From Bifidobacterium sp. ESL0728 (GTDB lineage: Bacteria; Actinomycetota; Actinomycetes; Actinomycetales; Bifidobacteriaceae), in NCBI RefSeq assembly GCF_029392015.1, contig NZ_CP113925.1, forward strand, positions 1,488,001 to 1,552,000: 64,000 bases of DNA. Direction: 5' to 3'. A model generated the notes under the pieces. The model had not been told where the DNA came from. It did no database searches and saw only the letters and a list, made by a program, of their open reading frames with translations. How positions within the stretch are numbered: position 1 is the first letter of the stretch; every line of letters starts with the position of its first letter. A program made the position numbers and the translations under genes. Below, piece by piece: positions 40,115 through 49,071 of this stretch.

Positions 40115-42244
40115 TTATTCGCCGCGCTGGGCCTTGATGATCTCCTCGGAGACCGCCTTCGGCACCTCCGCATACGAATCCATTTGCATGGTGAACATCG
40201 CGCGGCCCTGCGTCTTGGAACGCAAGTCGCCGATGTAGCCGAACATCTCGCTCAACGGGACCTTCGCCTCGATGACCTTGACGCCGGTAGCATCCTTCAT
40301 TTCGTTGATGTTGCCACGACGGGAGTTGATGTCGCCCATGACGTCACCCATGTACTCCTCAGGCGTACGCACCTCGACGGCCATAATCGGCTCGAGGATG
40401 ACGGGCTTGGCCTTCGGGGCCGCGGTCTTGAACGCCATGGAACCGGCGATCTTGAACGCGAGCTCGGAGGAATCGACATCGTGGATCTGGCCGTCGGTGA
40501 CGGTCGCCTTGACGCCGACCACCGGGAACCCGGCGAGTACGCCGGACTCCATGGCTTCCTGCACACCAGCATCGATCGAAGGAATGAATTCCTTGGTGAT
40601 GTGGCCGCCGGTGACCTCGTTGACGAACTCGTAGTCCTTGCCCTCGGCGGGGTCGATCGGCTCGAAGTTCATCAAAACCTTTGCGAACTGGCCGGAACCA
40701 CCCGTCTGCTTCTTGTGGGTGTATTCCTGATTCATGACGGCCTTGCGGATGGTCTCGCGGTAGGCGACCTGCGGGTTGCCCACGTTGCACTCCACTTTGA
40801 ACTCGCGACGCATACGGTCAACGATGATGTCGAGCTGGAGCTCGCCCATGCCGGAAATCAGCGTCTGGCCGCTTTCCTCATCGGTCTTGACCTGGAAGGT
40901 CGGATCCTCGTCGGCGAGCTTGGCCAACGCGATCGACATCTTCTCCTGATCGGCCTTGGTCTTCGGCTCCACGGCGACCTCGATCACTGGGTCCGGGAAG
41001 GTCATGGACTCAAGCGAAATCGGAGCGTTGTCGGCGCACAGGGTGTCGCCGGTGGAAACGTTCTTCAGACCAACGAGCGTGTAGATGTTGCCGGCTTCAG
41101 CAGCGTCAACAGGGTTCTCCTTGTCGGCGTGCATCTGGAAGATCTTGCCGACGCGTTCCTTCTTGTCCTTCGTGGAATCGAGCACGGTGTCGCCCGGCTT
41201 GATGGAGCCGGAGTAAACGCGCACGAACACGAGCTTGCCATAGAAGGGGTGGGTCGAGATCTTGAAGACCAACGCGGCGAACGGATCGTCCATCGTAGGC
41301 TTACGATCGATTTCCTTGGACTCATCACCGGGCTCGAAGCCAACGATGGCGGGAACGTCCTCAGGGCTCGGGAGATAATCGACCACTGCGTCAAGCAGCG
41401 GCTGAATGCCCTTGTCCTTGAAAGCAGAACCGCAGAGGACCGGATAGGCCTTACGCTCGATGGTGAGCTTGCGGATGCCTGCGCGAATCTCCTCATCGCT
41501 CATTTCGCCGGAGTCGAGGTACTTCTCCATCAGGTCGTCGTCGGACTCGGCCACCTGGTCGAGAAGCTCCGAACGATACTGCTCGGCCTTGTCCTTGAGG
41601 TCATCAGGAATGTCGACGGTGTCGTAGTGAGCGCCGAGATCGCTGGTGACGTCCTTCCAGACGTAAGCCTTCATACGAATCAGATCGACCATGCCGACGA
41701 AGTCGTTCTCAGCGCCGATCGGCAGCTGGACAACCAGCGGGGTGGCTCCGAGCTTCTTCTTGATGGTGTCGACGGAGTAGTAGAAATCGGCTCCGAGCTT
41801 ATCCATCTTGTTGATGAAGCAGATGCGCGGCACGCCGTACTTGTCGGCCTGACGCCACACGGTCTCGCTCTGGGGCTCCACGCCTTCCTTGCCGTCGAAG
41901 ACGGCAACGGCGCCATCGAGCACGCGAAGCGAACGCTCCACCTCGGCCGTGAAGTCCACGTGGCCGGGGGTGTCGATGATGTTGATCTGGAACTTCTTGT
42001 CGGGATCATGGGTCTGACGGTTCCAGAAGCAGGTGGTCGCAGCAGACTGAATGGTGATGCCGCGTTCCTTTTCCTGGGCCATGAAGTCCATGGTCGAAGC
42101 GCCTTCGTGCGTCTCGCCGATCTTGTAGTTCTTACCGGTGTAGTACAGAATACGTTCCGTACACGTTGTCTTACCGGCATCGATGTGAGCCATGATGCCG
42201 ATGTTGCGGACCTCATTGAGGTCACTGAGCACATCAAGTGCCAT
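40115..42244 (-). CDS. fusA: Elongation factor G
   Basis: 709 residues. G1 [10 protein letters not shown]2 region [17 protein letters not shown]3 DTPGHVDF, G4 NKMD; domains II-V complete. Drives ribosome translocation. AAGGA lies 7 bases before the ATG. It starts 33 bases after rpsG in the str operon. Confidence 0.99.
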   Translation of the reverse strand: MALDVLSDLNEVRNIGIMAHIDAGKTTCTERILYYTGKNYKIGETHEGASTMDFMAQEKERGITIQSAATTCFWNRQTHDPDKKFQINIIDTPGHVDFTAEVERSLRVLDGAVAVFDGKEGVEPQSETVWRQADKYGVPRICFINKMDKLGADFYYSVDTIKKKLGATPLVVQLPIGAENDFVGMVDLIRMKAYVWKDVTSDLGAHYDTVDIPDDLKDKAEQYRSELLDQVAESDDDLMEKYLDSGEMSDEEIRAGIRKLTIERKAYPVLCGSAFKDKGIQPLLDAVVDYLPSPEDVPAIVGFEPGDESKEIDRKPTMDDPFAALVFKISTHPFYGKLVFVRVYSGSIKPGDTVLDSTKDKKERVGKIFQMHADKENPVDAAEAGNIYTLVGLKNVSTGDTLCADNAPISLESMTFPDPVIEVAVEPKTKADQEKMSIALAKLADEDPTFQVKTDEESGQTLISGMGELQLDIIVDRMRREFKVECNVGNPQVAYRETIRKAVMNQEYTHKKQTGGSGQFAKVLMNFEPIDPAEGKDYEFVNEVTGGHITKEFIPSIDAGVQEAMESGVLAGFPVVGVKATVTDGQIHDVDSSELAFKIAGSMAFKTAAPKAKPVILEPIMAVEVRTPEEYMGDVMGDINSRRGNINEMKDATGVKVIEAKVPLSEMFGYIGDLRSKTQGRAMFTMQMDSYAEVPKAVSEEIIKAQRGE

Positions 42245-42277
42245 AAATCTATCCTTACCCTAACTCGTCTATCGAAA

Positions 42278-42748
42278 TTACCAGCGATAGTGGGCGAAGG
42301 CCTTGTTGGCCTCGGCCATCTTGTGCGTGTCCTCGCGGCGCTTCACGGAAGCACCGAGGCCGTTGGAGGCGTCGAGGATCTCGTTGGCGAGACGCTCGGC
42401 CATGGTCTTCTCACGACGCTTGCGGGAGAAGTCGGTGAGCCAGCGAAGGCTCAGGGCGTTCGCACGGTTGGGCTTGACCTCGACCGGGACCTGGTAGGTC
42501 GCGCCGCCGACACGGCGGGAACGGACCTCGAGGGACGGACGGATATTGTCGAGCGCGCGCTTCAGCACGGCGACGGGTTCCTGATCGGTCTTCTCCTTGA
42601 CCATGTCAAGTGCGGAGTAGACGATGTCCTCGGCAATCGACTTCTTGCCGTCGAGCAGGATCTTGTTGATGAGCTGAGCGACCACGGTCGAGCCGTAGAT
42701 CGGATCAGGGAGCAGCTGATGCTTCTTAGATGGTCCTTTACGTGACAT
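42278..42748 (-). CDS. rpsG: 30S ribosomal protein S7
   Basis: 156 residues, complete: [20 protein letters not shown] at the start, [20 protein letters not shown] in the core, and the C-terminal AFAHYRW. Starts 5 bases after the rpsL stop, with its ribosome site inside the rpsL end. Confidence 0.99.
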   Translation of the reverse strand: MSRKGPSKKHQLLPDPIYGSTVVAQLINKILLDGKKSIAEDIVYSALDMVKEKTDQEPVAVLKRALDNIRPSLEVRSRRVGGATYQVPVEVKPNRANALSLRWLTDFSRKRREKTMAERLANEILDASNGLGASVKRREDTHKMAEANKAFAHYRW

Positions 42749-42753
42749 ATCTC

Positions 42754-43125
42754 TTACTTCGCCTTCTTTGCGCCGTACAGGGAGCGTCCCTGCTTGCGGT
42801 CCTTGACACCCTGGGTATCGAGCGCGCCGCGCACGATGTGGTAACGCACACCAGGAAGATCCTTCACACGGCCACCGCGAACGAGCACGATGGAGTGCTC
42901 CTGCAGGTTGTGGCCCTCGCCCGGAATGTAGGCGGTTACTTCGATGCCGGAGCTCAGGCGCACACGGGCGACCTTACGCAACGCGGAATTCGGCTTCTTC
43001 GGTGTAGTGGTATACACACGGGTGCACACGCCACGACGCAGCGGGCTACCCTTCAAGGCCAAAGTCTTGGATTTCTTTGACTTTGCCTTACGTCCTTTGC
43101 GGACAAGTTGTTCTATAGTAGGCAA
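42754..43125 (-). CDS. rpsL: 30S ribosomal protein S12, TTG start
   Basis: 123 residues from a TTG codon at 43125: (M)[18 protein letters not shown]. No ATG or GTG in frame gives the right N-terminus; GGAG lies 8 bases before the TTG. The segments [12 protein letters not shown] and [12 protein letters not shown] carry Lys at both positions where streptomycin-resistance changes are known in other bacteria, so the allele looks wild-type. First gene of the str operon. Confidence 0.97.
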   Translation of the reverse strand: MPTIEQLVRKGRKAKSKKSKTLALKGSPLRRGVCTRVYTTTPKKPNSALRKVARVRLSSGIEVTAYIPGEGHNLQEHSIVLVRGGRVKDLPGVRYHIVRGALDTQGVKDRKQGRSLYGAKKAK

Positions 43126-43579
43126 CTTCAGTTCTCCGATTCGTAGATCTTTATTTCTTGCGGAGCCGCCTCGCTGCAGCCCCAATCGACGAATCGAAAT
43201 GAGACAGCCACAGTCCACCGGCCCGATGGCCCATCACTCTTCTGCCGCCGCATTGCTGCGCGCAATCTAGCAAGTTCCGGGATATCCCAGTGCCCACGCC
43301 TGTTACATAAGGCATGCCACTGGCACACACAAGTAAGTAGAATACCACACTCCCACAGACAAAGCGTGTCATGGCAGATAGTGAATCTACAATTACTTCG
43401 GCAGTAGGAAAAACTTCTGACATTCTGGTCAAAAAACGAAAACGTGACTCCAGAAAAGAATCGAACGATTACTTTTCTAAAGCCACGTTTTAAACGGGGC
43501 CTTCGAACCGTATTATTAGCACTTATCCAAGATCACCCGGACAAACGTCTTCACTTACTACCTAGCGATGGTTCCTTGC
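43126..43579. other. Region between rpsL and the deaminase gene
   Basis: About 450 bases. It holds the upstream region of the str operon (minus strand, from 43126) and the terminator of the deaminase gene at 43437-43492. Nothing else was identified; I could not fix the str promoter by eye. Confidence 0.5.
43437..43492 (-). terminator. Terminator of the adenine/adenosine deaminase gene
   Basis: Nested stems: outer AAAACGTGACT / AGCCACGTTTT (one mismatch), inner AGAAAAG / CTTTTCT. On the minus strand it is followed by CGTTTTTTG. It lies about 90 bases after the stop. Confidence 0.75.
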
Positions 43580-44596
43580 TCAATTCCTGGCGACATAATC
43601 ATCTAGTTGAGCCAGATAAAGCGCCTTCTTTTCATCACTGATCCAAGACGCCTCGAAGGAATTATGTGCCAGCTGAACGACCTGTTCGCGGTTCAGCCCG
43701 AACTGGTCGGCCAGCGCATAATAGTTGTCGCTGATGTAGCCGCCGAAATAAGCTGGGTCATCCGAATTGATGCAGATTTTGACGCCCTTACCCAGCAGCT
43801 CAACGATTTCATTACCCTTCATTTCTGGCCGTACGAAGGAGTTCGAAAGCGGGCAGGAGGTCATGCCGATATGGTGGCTCACGACGAAATTGACCAGATC
43901 CGAATCCTCGATAATATTGGTGCCGTGATCGATGCGTTCGACGCCCATAATTTCCAACGCCTGGCGGATGTGGTCGATGGAACCGACCTGATCGATATCG
44001 CAATGAGCCGTCAAATGCAACCCAGCGGCAGCGGCGTCCTCGTACTGACGCGCGAACTTGAGCGGAGGGTTGTTGTGTTCATCCGAATCAAGACCGATAC
44101 CCAGAATCCAATCCTTAAACGGCAATGCCTCAAGCAAGGTCTTACGGGCCGATTCCTTGGAAAAATCACGTAAGAAACACATAATCAGGTCAGCATCGAC
44201 GTTGAGCGCACGGGCATCAACGATGGCGCGATGCAACCCTTGGATCACGGTTTCGAAGGCAATGCCACGAGAAGTATGTGCCTGCGGGTCGAAGAATATC
44301 TCAACGTGACGGACGTGGTTTTCGGCAGCGCGCTTCAAATAAGCGAACGCAAGATCATAGAAATCCTGTTCGTGCTGCAGCACATTCATGGCCGGATAGT
44401 AGACAGCGAGGAACGACGCAAGGTCATCGTATTGATAGGTCTTGCGAACCTCTTCGATTGTCGACTGGCCAATGTCGACATGGTTGCGTTCGGCCAGTTG
44501 CAGCTTCAGTTCAGGTTCCAGCGTTCCCTCGATATGAAGATGAAGCTCTGCCTTTGGCAGATTTTGGATGAATTCACGTGTAACTTCGGTCGTCAT
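43580..44596 (-). CDS. Adenine deaminase (adenosine deaminase-like, type 2)
   Basis: 338 residues of the adenosine/AMP deaminase family. Zinc ligands are in AELHLHIEGTLEPEL (HxH) and HLTAHCD, the catalytic Glu/His in VERIDHGTN, and the Asp pair in INSDDPAYFGGYISDNYY. The HIEGTLEPE and SDDPAYFGGY forms are typical of the adenine-deaminase subgroup rather than classical adenosine deaminase (HLDG, TDDP). Either reaction feeds purine salvage (hypoxanthine or inosine). Often annotated simply as add. Confidence 0.88.
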   Translation of the reverse strand: MTTEVTREFIQNLPKAELHLHIEGTLEPELKLQLAERNHVDIGQSTIEEVRKTYQYDDLASFLAVYYPAMNVLQHEQDFYDLAFAYLKRAAENHVRHVEIFFDPQAHTSRGIAFETVIQGLHRAIVDARALNVDADLIMCFLRDFSKESARKTLLEALPFKDWILGIGLDSDEHNNPPLKFARQYEDAAAAGLHLTAHCDIDQVGSIDHIRQALEIMGVERIDHGTNIIEDSDLVNFVVSHHIGMTSCPLSNSFVRPEMKGNEIVELLGKGVKICINSDDPAYFGGYISDNYYALADQFGLNREQVVQLAHNSFEASWISDEKKALYLAQLDDYVARN

Positions 44597-44625
44597 TGAA
44601 CATGCCTTTCCAATAGCATTGAAAC

Positions 44626-44670
44626 ATTGAACAGCATCTAGTTAAACAGCACTTGGTTGAACAGCACTGA
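44626..44670. repeat. Three 15-bp direct repeats upstream of the deaminase
   Basis: Units at 44626, 44641 and 44656 share (A/G)TT(G/A)AACAGCA(C/T), with a partial fourth (CAGCAC) after. They lie 30-75 bases upstream of the deaminase start on the opposite side, between two divergent genes. Confidence 0.7.
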
Positions 44671-44794
44671 CAGCACGAATCTATCACTCTGACAGCCCAA
44701 AAACCTCGGATTGCCAACAAGGTTGTTCCATTCGGCGTTCGAAGCGAACATATAGAGTGAGGTCATATGGCCGAACGTACGATAAGAGGCAGCA

Positions 44795-46195
44795 ATGATG
44801 GAAATGAACGATACCGTGGCCAGGCTTCACCGTACTTTCAATACCGGTGTGACCTTGCCTTTGGCCTGGCGGCGCAAGCAACTTGACTCCATGGAGCGCA
44901 TGCTCAATGAAAATCGTAAAGCACTCGAACAGGCGGTATATCGCGACCTTGGCAAACCCGCTCCTGAAACCGCGCTGATGGAGATTAAATTGGTCACCAA
45001 CGAAATCCGATTCGTGGGTGAGCGTCTTCAGCGATGGACCCGGCGGCACCCGGTAATGATGCCACTGTTGATGCAACCTTCAAGAGGCTGGACAGTGGCC
45101 GAGCCCAAGGGCGTAGTGCTCGTGATTTCGCCGTGGAACTATCCGCTGATGCTGAGCCTCGAGCCGATGGTCGACGCCATCGCGGCCGGCAACTGCGTAT
45201 GCCTCAAACCTTCCGAGCTCTCCCCCAATACCAGTGGGCTGCTCGAACGGCTTATCGGCGAATACCTCGACCCGCGGGGGTTTGCCGTGCTGCAAGGCGC
45301 CGTACCAGAAACCACCAAGCTCTTGAGGCAACCATTCGACCATATCTTCTATACCGGAAATGGCAAGGTCGGCTCGATTGTGATGGAAGCAGCAGCCAAG
45401 CAGCTCACGCCGGTCACCCTCGAGCTGGGCGGCAAATCACCGGTATTCGTGGATGCGAGCGCCAATCTCGACGTTGCGGCCGGACGCATCGCCTGGGGCC
45501 GATTCACCAACGCCGGACAGACCTGTGTGGCACCTGATTATGTCCTGACCACCCCGGAGCTTGTCGAACCGTTGGCTCGTAAAATCGCAGCGTTCACACG
45601 AAAGTTCTTCGGCGACAACCCGGCAAAATCCGCCAGCTACGCACGAATAATCAATACCAAACAATTTGACAGACTTGCCAGGTTACTGCCAGCCGATGGG
45701 GAAACGTTCAGTGGCGGAGAAACGGATCGTGAACACCTGTATATTGCTCCCACTGTCTTGATCAACGTTCGGCCAGATGACCCGGTGATGCAAGAGGAAA
45801 TCTTCGGGCCTATTTTGCCGATTCTGGCGGTACGCAATGCTGCCGAAGCAGTGGCGTTCATCAACGAACGGGAGAAGCCGTTGGCTTTGTACGTATTTAC
45901 ACGTTCCAAGACAACCCGGCTGCTTTTCGAGCGCCACACCAGCTCGGGCGCGCTCGGCTTCAACCTGCCGCTCGGCCATCTGCTCTCCAGCCGTCTCCCC
46001 TTCGGCGGCATCGGCGCCTCCGGCATAGGTTCCTATCACGGCAAGGCCGGCTTCCTGGAATTCAGCCATGTCAAAACCGTAACCAGCAAGCCCACGTTTC
46101 CCGACACGTTGCGTATTGCCTATCCACCATATAAGAGGATTGTGGCAAATAAGAAACGCTCTAGACCTTCTGAACCAGTAATACATGACAAATAA
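44795..46195 (+). CDS. Aldehyde dehydrogenase family protein
   Basis: 466 residues, of the shorter class-3-like ALDH type. SPWNYPLMLSLEPMV binds NAD(P); the catalytic Glu is in TLELGGKSP and the catalytic Cys in FTNAGQTCVAPDY. The C-terminus continues past the conserved PPY with a basic tail, no clear membrane anchor. AGAGG lies 5 bases before the ATG. Divergent from the deaminase. Likely oxidises fatty or aromatic aldehydes; substrate not determinable. Confidence 0.92.
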   Translation: MMEMNDTVARLHRTFNTGVTLPLAWRRKQLDSMERMLNENRKALEQAVYRDLGKPAPETALMEIKLVTNEIRFVGERLQRWTRRHPVMMPLLMQPSRGWTVAEPKGVVLVISPWNYPLMLSLEPMVDAIAAGNCVCLKPSELSPNTSGLLERLIGEYLDPRGFAVLQGAVPETTKLLRQPFDHIFYTGNGKVGSIVMEAAAKQLTPVTLELGGKSPVFVDASANLDVAAGRIAWGRFTNAGQTCVAPDYVLTTPELVEPLARKIAAFTRKFFGDNPAKSASYARIINTKQFDRLARLLPADGETFSGGETDREHLYIAPTVLINVRPDDPVMQEEIFGPILPILAVRNAAEAVAFINEREKPLALYVFTRSKTTRLLFERHTSSGALGFNLPLGHLLSSRLPFGGIGASGIGSYHGKAGFLEFSHVKTVTSKPTFPDTLRIAYPPYKRIVANKKRSRPSEPVIHDK

Positions 46196-46311
46196 TCAGC
46201 TCTGAAAAAGGATGGCTGGTAAAGCCGACCTGCCTTGGAATCAAGTACCTACGTCTGCAATCGTTACTAATCGTTACTTAACCCCTGAAACGGCTTGATT
46301 GCGAAAATGCA

Positions 46312-46343
46312 AAATCCTCGAAACCTTACGATTTCGAGGATTT
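46312..46343 (-). terminator. Terminator after tRNA-His
   Basis: Arms AAATCCTCGAAA / TTTCGAGGATTT (12 bp), 8-base loop, directly after the CCA end of the tRNA on the minus strand and followed by TGCATTTTCG. Confidence 0.75.
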
Positions 46344-46345
46344 GA

Positions 46346-46422
46346 TGGGGTGGCCAACGCGGTTCGAACGCGCGACCTTCTGAACCACAATCAGATGCTC
46401 TACCTGCTGAGCTATGGCCACC
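46346..46422 (-). tRNA. tRNA-His (GTG anticodon)
   Basis: The minus strand folds into a full cloverleaf: acceptor GTGGCCA/TGGCCAC, D arm with AGCTCAGCAGGTAGAGC, anticodon loop TTGTGGT with GTG, T arm with GTTCGAA, and an encoded CCA (46346-46348). The extra 5' G at 46422 can pair with C73, the G-1 identity element unique to tRNA-His. Confidence 0.97.
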
Positions 46423-46691
46423 ATCGAAGTGGAAAACCGACTGGTTCAACGAACCGAATCAGCATCCGCACAACAGATAAGAACTATACATGATTCTCTT
46501 GACCTTGAGGCTCCGGCGCGTCGTAAAGATACCGATAACAAGCTTACTGTGAAGTACGTCACAAATACATTGTGTTCTTGATTACAAAGTGGGGACTTTT
46601 CACGAAATAAGAAACACTCACGGCCCATAATGAAATTGACGTGCTTTTATCTTGAAACCAAATCAACAGACAGAAAATACAAGAAAGAACC

Positions 46692-47582
46692 ATGGGTAAA
46701 TTATCCGAATTGAAAACAACCATTTCTGAAGTCGAAGGAACCGAGGACGAAACCAAGCCGCTTTTCCCAGGACGCGCCTTCATCTCAACCGTGCTGGACG
46801 CGCTTGACAACAAAGAGACCATGACCGGCAAAATGACCGGCCGCTACATTCAGCGCGCAACGATGGCCGGTATTCTCGTCGGCGTCTTCTTCACCGCATT
46901 CTGGGTCATCATGGGCGCGAGTTCGGCCGGCGGGCCCGGACTGCTGCTTGCAGGCAAAGTGCTGGCCGGCACCACCTTCGGCTGGGCACTCGTATTGATT
47001 TATTACACCAATTCCGAACTGCTGACCTCCAACATGATGGTTGTGAGCGTCGGTGCCTACCACAAGCGCATCGGCTGGCTGCAATCGCTGAAGCTGCTGG
47101 GCCTGTGCCTGGTCGGCAACCTGCTGGGCGCGCTCATCGTCGCCGTCATCCTGCGTTTCTCCACCATCATCTCCGGCGCGAGCTATGACGTCATGCTCAC
47201 TGCGGCCAATACGAAACTCAACTATTTGAACTCGATCGGCGGTGTCGGAGACCTCTTCGTGCGCGCGATCTTCTGCAACTTCTGCATCAACATCGCCATG
47301 CTCATGGTCTATAACGGCAAGCTTTCCAATGATTTCACCAAGTGCATCATCATGGTGGTCGCGGTGCTCGTCTTCACCTTCTGCGGTTTCGAACATTCCG
47401 TGGCCGATTCGGCAATGTTCCTCATCCTCGGCATGCACGGCGCCATCAACGCGTGGAAGGCGATTCTGGTCATCGTGGTGGCCATCCTCGGCAATCTCGT
47501 CGGCGGTGGTATTCTCATCGGCCTCAACTTCGCGACGATGAACGACGAACGCGGCATCACCTCGGACACAGCAAAAGAATAG
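46692..47582 (+). CDS. Formate/nitrite transporter (FNT) family protein
   Basis: 296 residues with six membrane helices from about residue 57. The FNT pattern includes AGILVGVFFTAFWVIM, the GTTFGWALVLI segment, NLLGALIVA, and the pore-region GDLFVRAIFCNFCINIA. The soluble N-terminus is acidic. FocA-like members export formate in fermenting bacteria; nitrite or hydrosulfide are alternatives. Formate is a bifidobacterial fermentation product, so formate is favoured by inference. The ribosome site is weak (AAGAAAG). Confidence 0.88.
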   Translation: MGKLSELKTTISEVEGTEDETKPLFPGRAFISTVLDALDNKETMTGKMTGRYIQRATMAGILVGVFFTAFWVIMGASSAGGPGLLLAGKVLAGTTFGWALVLIYYTNSELLTSNMMVVSVGAYHKRIGWLQSLKLLGLCLVGNLLGALIVAVILRFSTIISGASYDVMLTAANTKLNYLNSIGGVGDLFVRAIFCNFCINIAMLMVYNGKLSNDFTKCIIMVVAVLVFTFCGFEHSVADSAMFLILGMHGAINAWKAILVIVVAILGNLVGGGILIGLNFATMNDERGITSDTAKE

Positions 47583-47634
47583 CTCCATATTGAGTCTCTA
47601 ATTTTTCCAGCAACGAGACGCCAACAAGGTTGGG

Positions 47635-47672
47635 AAAGGACGTTCTTACAGAAGTGAGAACGTCCTTTTTTT
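47635..47672 (+). terminator. Terminator of the FNT gene
   Basis: Arms AAAGGACGTTCTTA / TGAGAACGTCCTTT (near perfect) followed by a run of T, 52 bases after the stop. Confidence 0.9.
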
Positions 47673-47813
47673 ATTAGTTCCCATGCAATCTGGACAGGGA
47701 AAAGACATCGCGTCCGGTTACGTGCTTGCGCCTATCAGACCCTCAGCTCCGAGAAATAAAAAAATCCGCTTCCGCTTACTTGCCGTAGTCACCCGTAGGA
47801 TTATGGTTAAGAC

Positions 47814-47830
47814 ATATCTAAATTAGATAT
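47814..47830 (+). promoter_or_regulatory. Inverted repeat upstream of the threonine-aldolase-like gene
   Basis: ATATCTA-AAT-TAGATAT, 15 bases before the ATG and just before the ribosome site. Could be an operator or part of the promoter. Confidence 0.35.
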
Positions 47831-47845
47831 AAGGCAAGGAGCGAC

Positions 47846-48871
47846 ATGCTGGATTTCACCAGTGATTATACGGAAGGCGCCCATCCCACAATTCTCAAGC
47901 GGATGGCGGAGACCAATATGGAACAGCTGCCAGGCTATGGCTCCGACAAGTACTGTGATTCAGCCAAGGCCAAGATCCGCGAGGCATGCAGCTGCCCGGA
48001 TGCGGACGTGTGGTTCTTGGTCGGAGGCACGCAGACCAATCAGACAGTCATCGACACCATTACCCCAGCTTATGCAGGCGCAGTGGCCGCGACCAACGGG
48101 CATATCAACGTCCACGAGGCCGGTGCTGTGGAATCCACCGGACACAAGGTACTCACACTTCCCAGCCATGAAGGCAAGATCGATGCCGGCGAACTCGACC
48201 AATACTGCAAGGACTTCTACGCCGACGGCAACTACACGCACATGGTATTCCCGGGATGCGTCTACGTCTCGCACCCTACCGAATACGGCACGATGTATAC
48301 CAAGGCGGAACTGACGGCCATCGCCGAAGCCGCCCACAAATACGATATGCCGCTTTTCCTTGACGGCGCGCGTCTCGGCTACGGGCTGACGGCCGCCGGC
48401 AACGACCTGTCGTTGGAGGACATCGCACGCATCGCCGACGTCTTCTACATCGGCGGCACCAAAGTCGGCGCGTTGTTCGGCGAAGCGGTCGTTTTCACAA
48501 AGCACAACACACCCAAGCATTTCCTCACGCAGATCAAGCAGCACGGCGCGTTGCTGGCCAAGGGCTGGTTGCTCGGGCTGCAATTCGACACGCTGTTCAC
48601 CGACGGGCTTTACACAAAGATTGCCAAGAACGCCAACGTCATGGCCGATCAGATTCGCGCCGCGCTCAAGGCCAAGGGCTACCAGCTTGTCTACCCGAAC
48701 ACGACCAACCAGGTCTTTGTGGCGATGGATCAGCAGACCATCGACCGGCTTTCGCCACAGGTCGCCATGGGCTTCCTCGAAAAATACGACGACACCCACA
48801 CGGTGATGCGCATCTGCACCAGCTGGGCCACCACGCAGGAGCACACCGACCAGCTCATCGCGCTCCTGTAA
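47846..48871 (+). CDS. Low-specificity L-threonine aldolase family enzyme
   Basis: 341 residues, PLP-dependent fold-type I beta-eliminating lyase/threonine aldolase family. Starts LDFTSDYTEGAHPTIL; LPGYGSDKY is the N-terminal signature, LFLDGARLGYGL holds the PLP Asp, and YIGGTKVGALFGEAV contains the PLP Lys. Catalyses threonine or allo-threonine to glycine plus acetaldehyde in known members. AAGGAG lies 5 bases before the ATG. Confidence 0.9.
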   Translation: MLDFTSDYTEGAHPTILKRMAETNMEQLPGYGSDKYCDSAKAKIREACSCPDADVWFLVGGTQTNQTVIDTITPAYAGAVAATNGHINVHEAGAVESTGHKVLTLPSHEGKIDAGELDQYCKDFYADGNYTHMVFPGCVYVSHPTEYGTMYTKAELTAIAEAAHKYDMPLFLDGARLGYGLTAAGNDLSLEDIARIADVFYIGGTKVGALFGEAVVFTKHNTPKHFLTQIKQHGALLAKGWLLGLQFDTLFTDGLYTKIAKNANVMADQIRAALKAKGYQLVYPNTTNQVFVAMDQQTIDRLSPQVAMGFLEKYDDTHTVMRICTSWATTQEHTDQLIALL

Positions 48872-48886
48872 CATCTGTCTACCCGA

Positions 48887-49053
48887 TGCTTTTCCCACTG
48901 GTTTAATCACAACTAGAGGCGAAAAGCACCATTTTCGCCCGTTTTTGGTGCTTTTCCCACTGATTCCATTACAACTACAGGGAAAAGCACCATTTTGAGC
49001 CAGTTTTGGCGCTTTTCCCACTGGTTCTGCCGCAACTAGAGGCGAAAAGCACC
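48887..49053. repeat. Array of three 61-62-bp units with alternating inverted motifs
   Basis: Units start at 48887, 48949 and 49010. Each has (G)GTGCTTTTCCCACTG and, about 34 bases later, (G)GCGAAAAGCACC; in the middle unit the two are perfect 12-base inverted copies (48947-48958 and 48980-48991). The same motif therefore occurs six times in alternating orientation. It fills the gap between two convergent genes and could also act as their terminator, although it lacks clear T-runs after each stem. Confidence 0.85.
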
Positions 49054-49071
49054 AAAACTCGCTATGCACCA

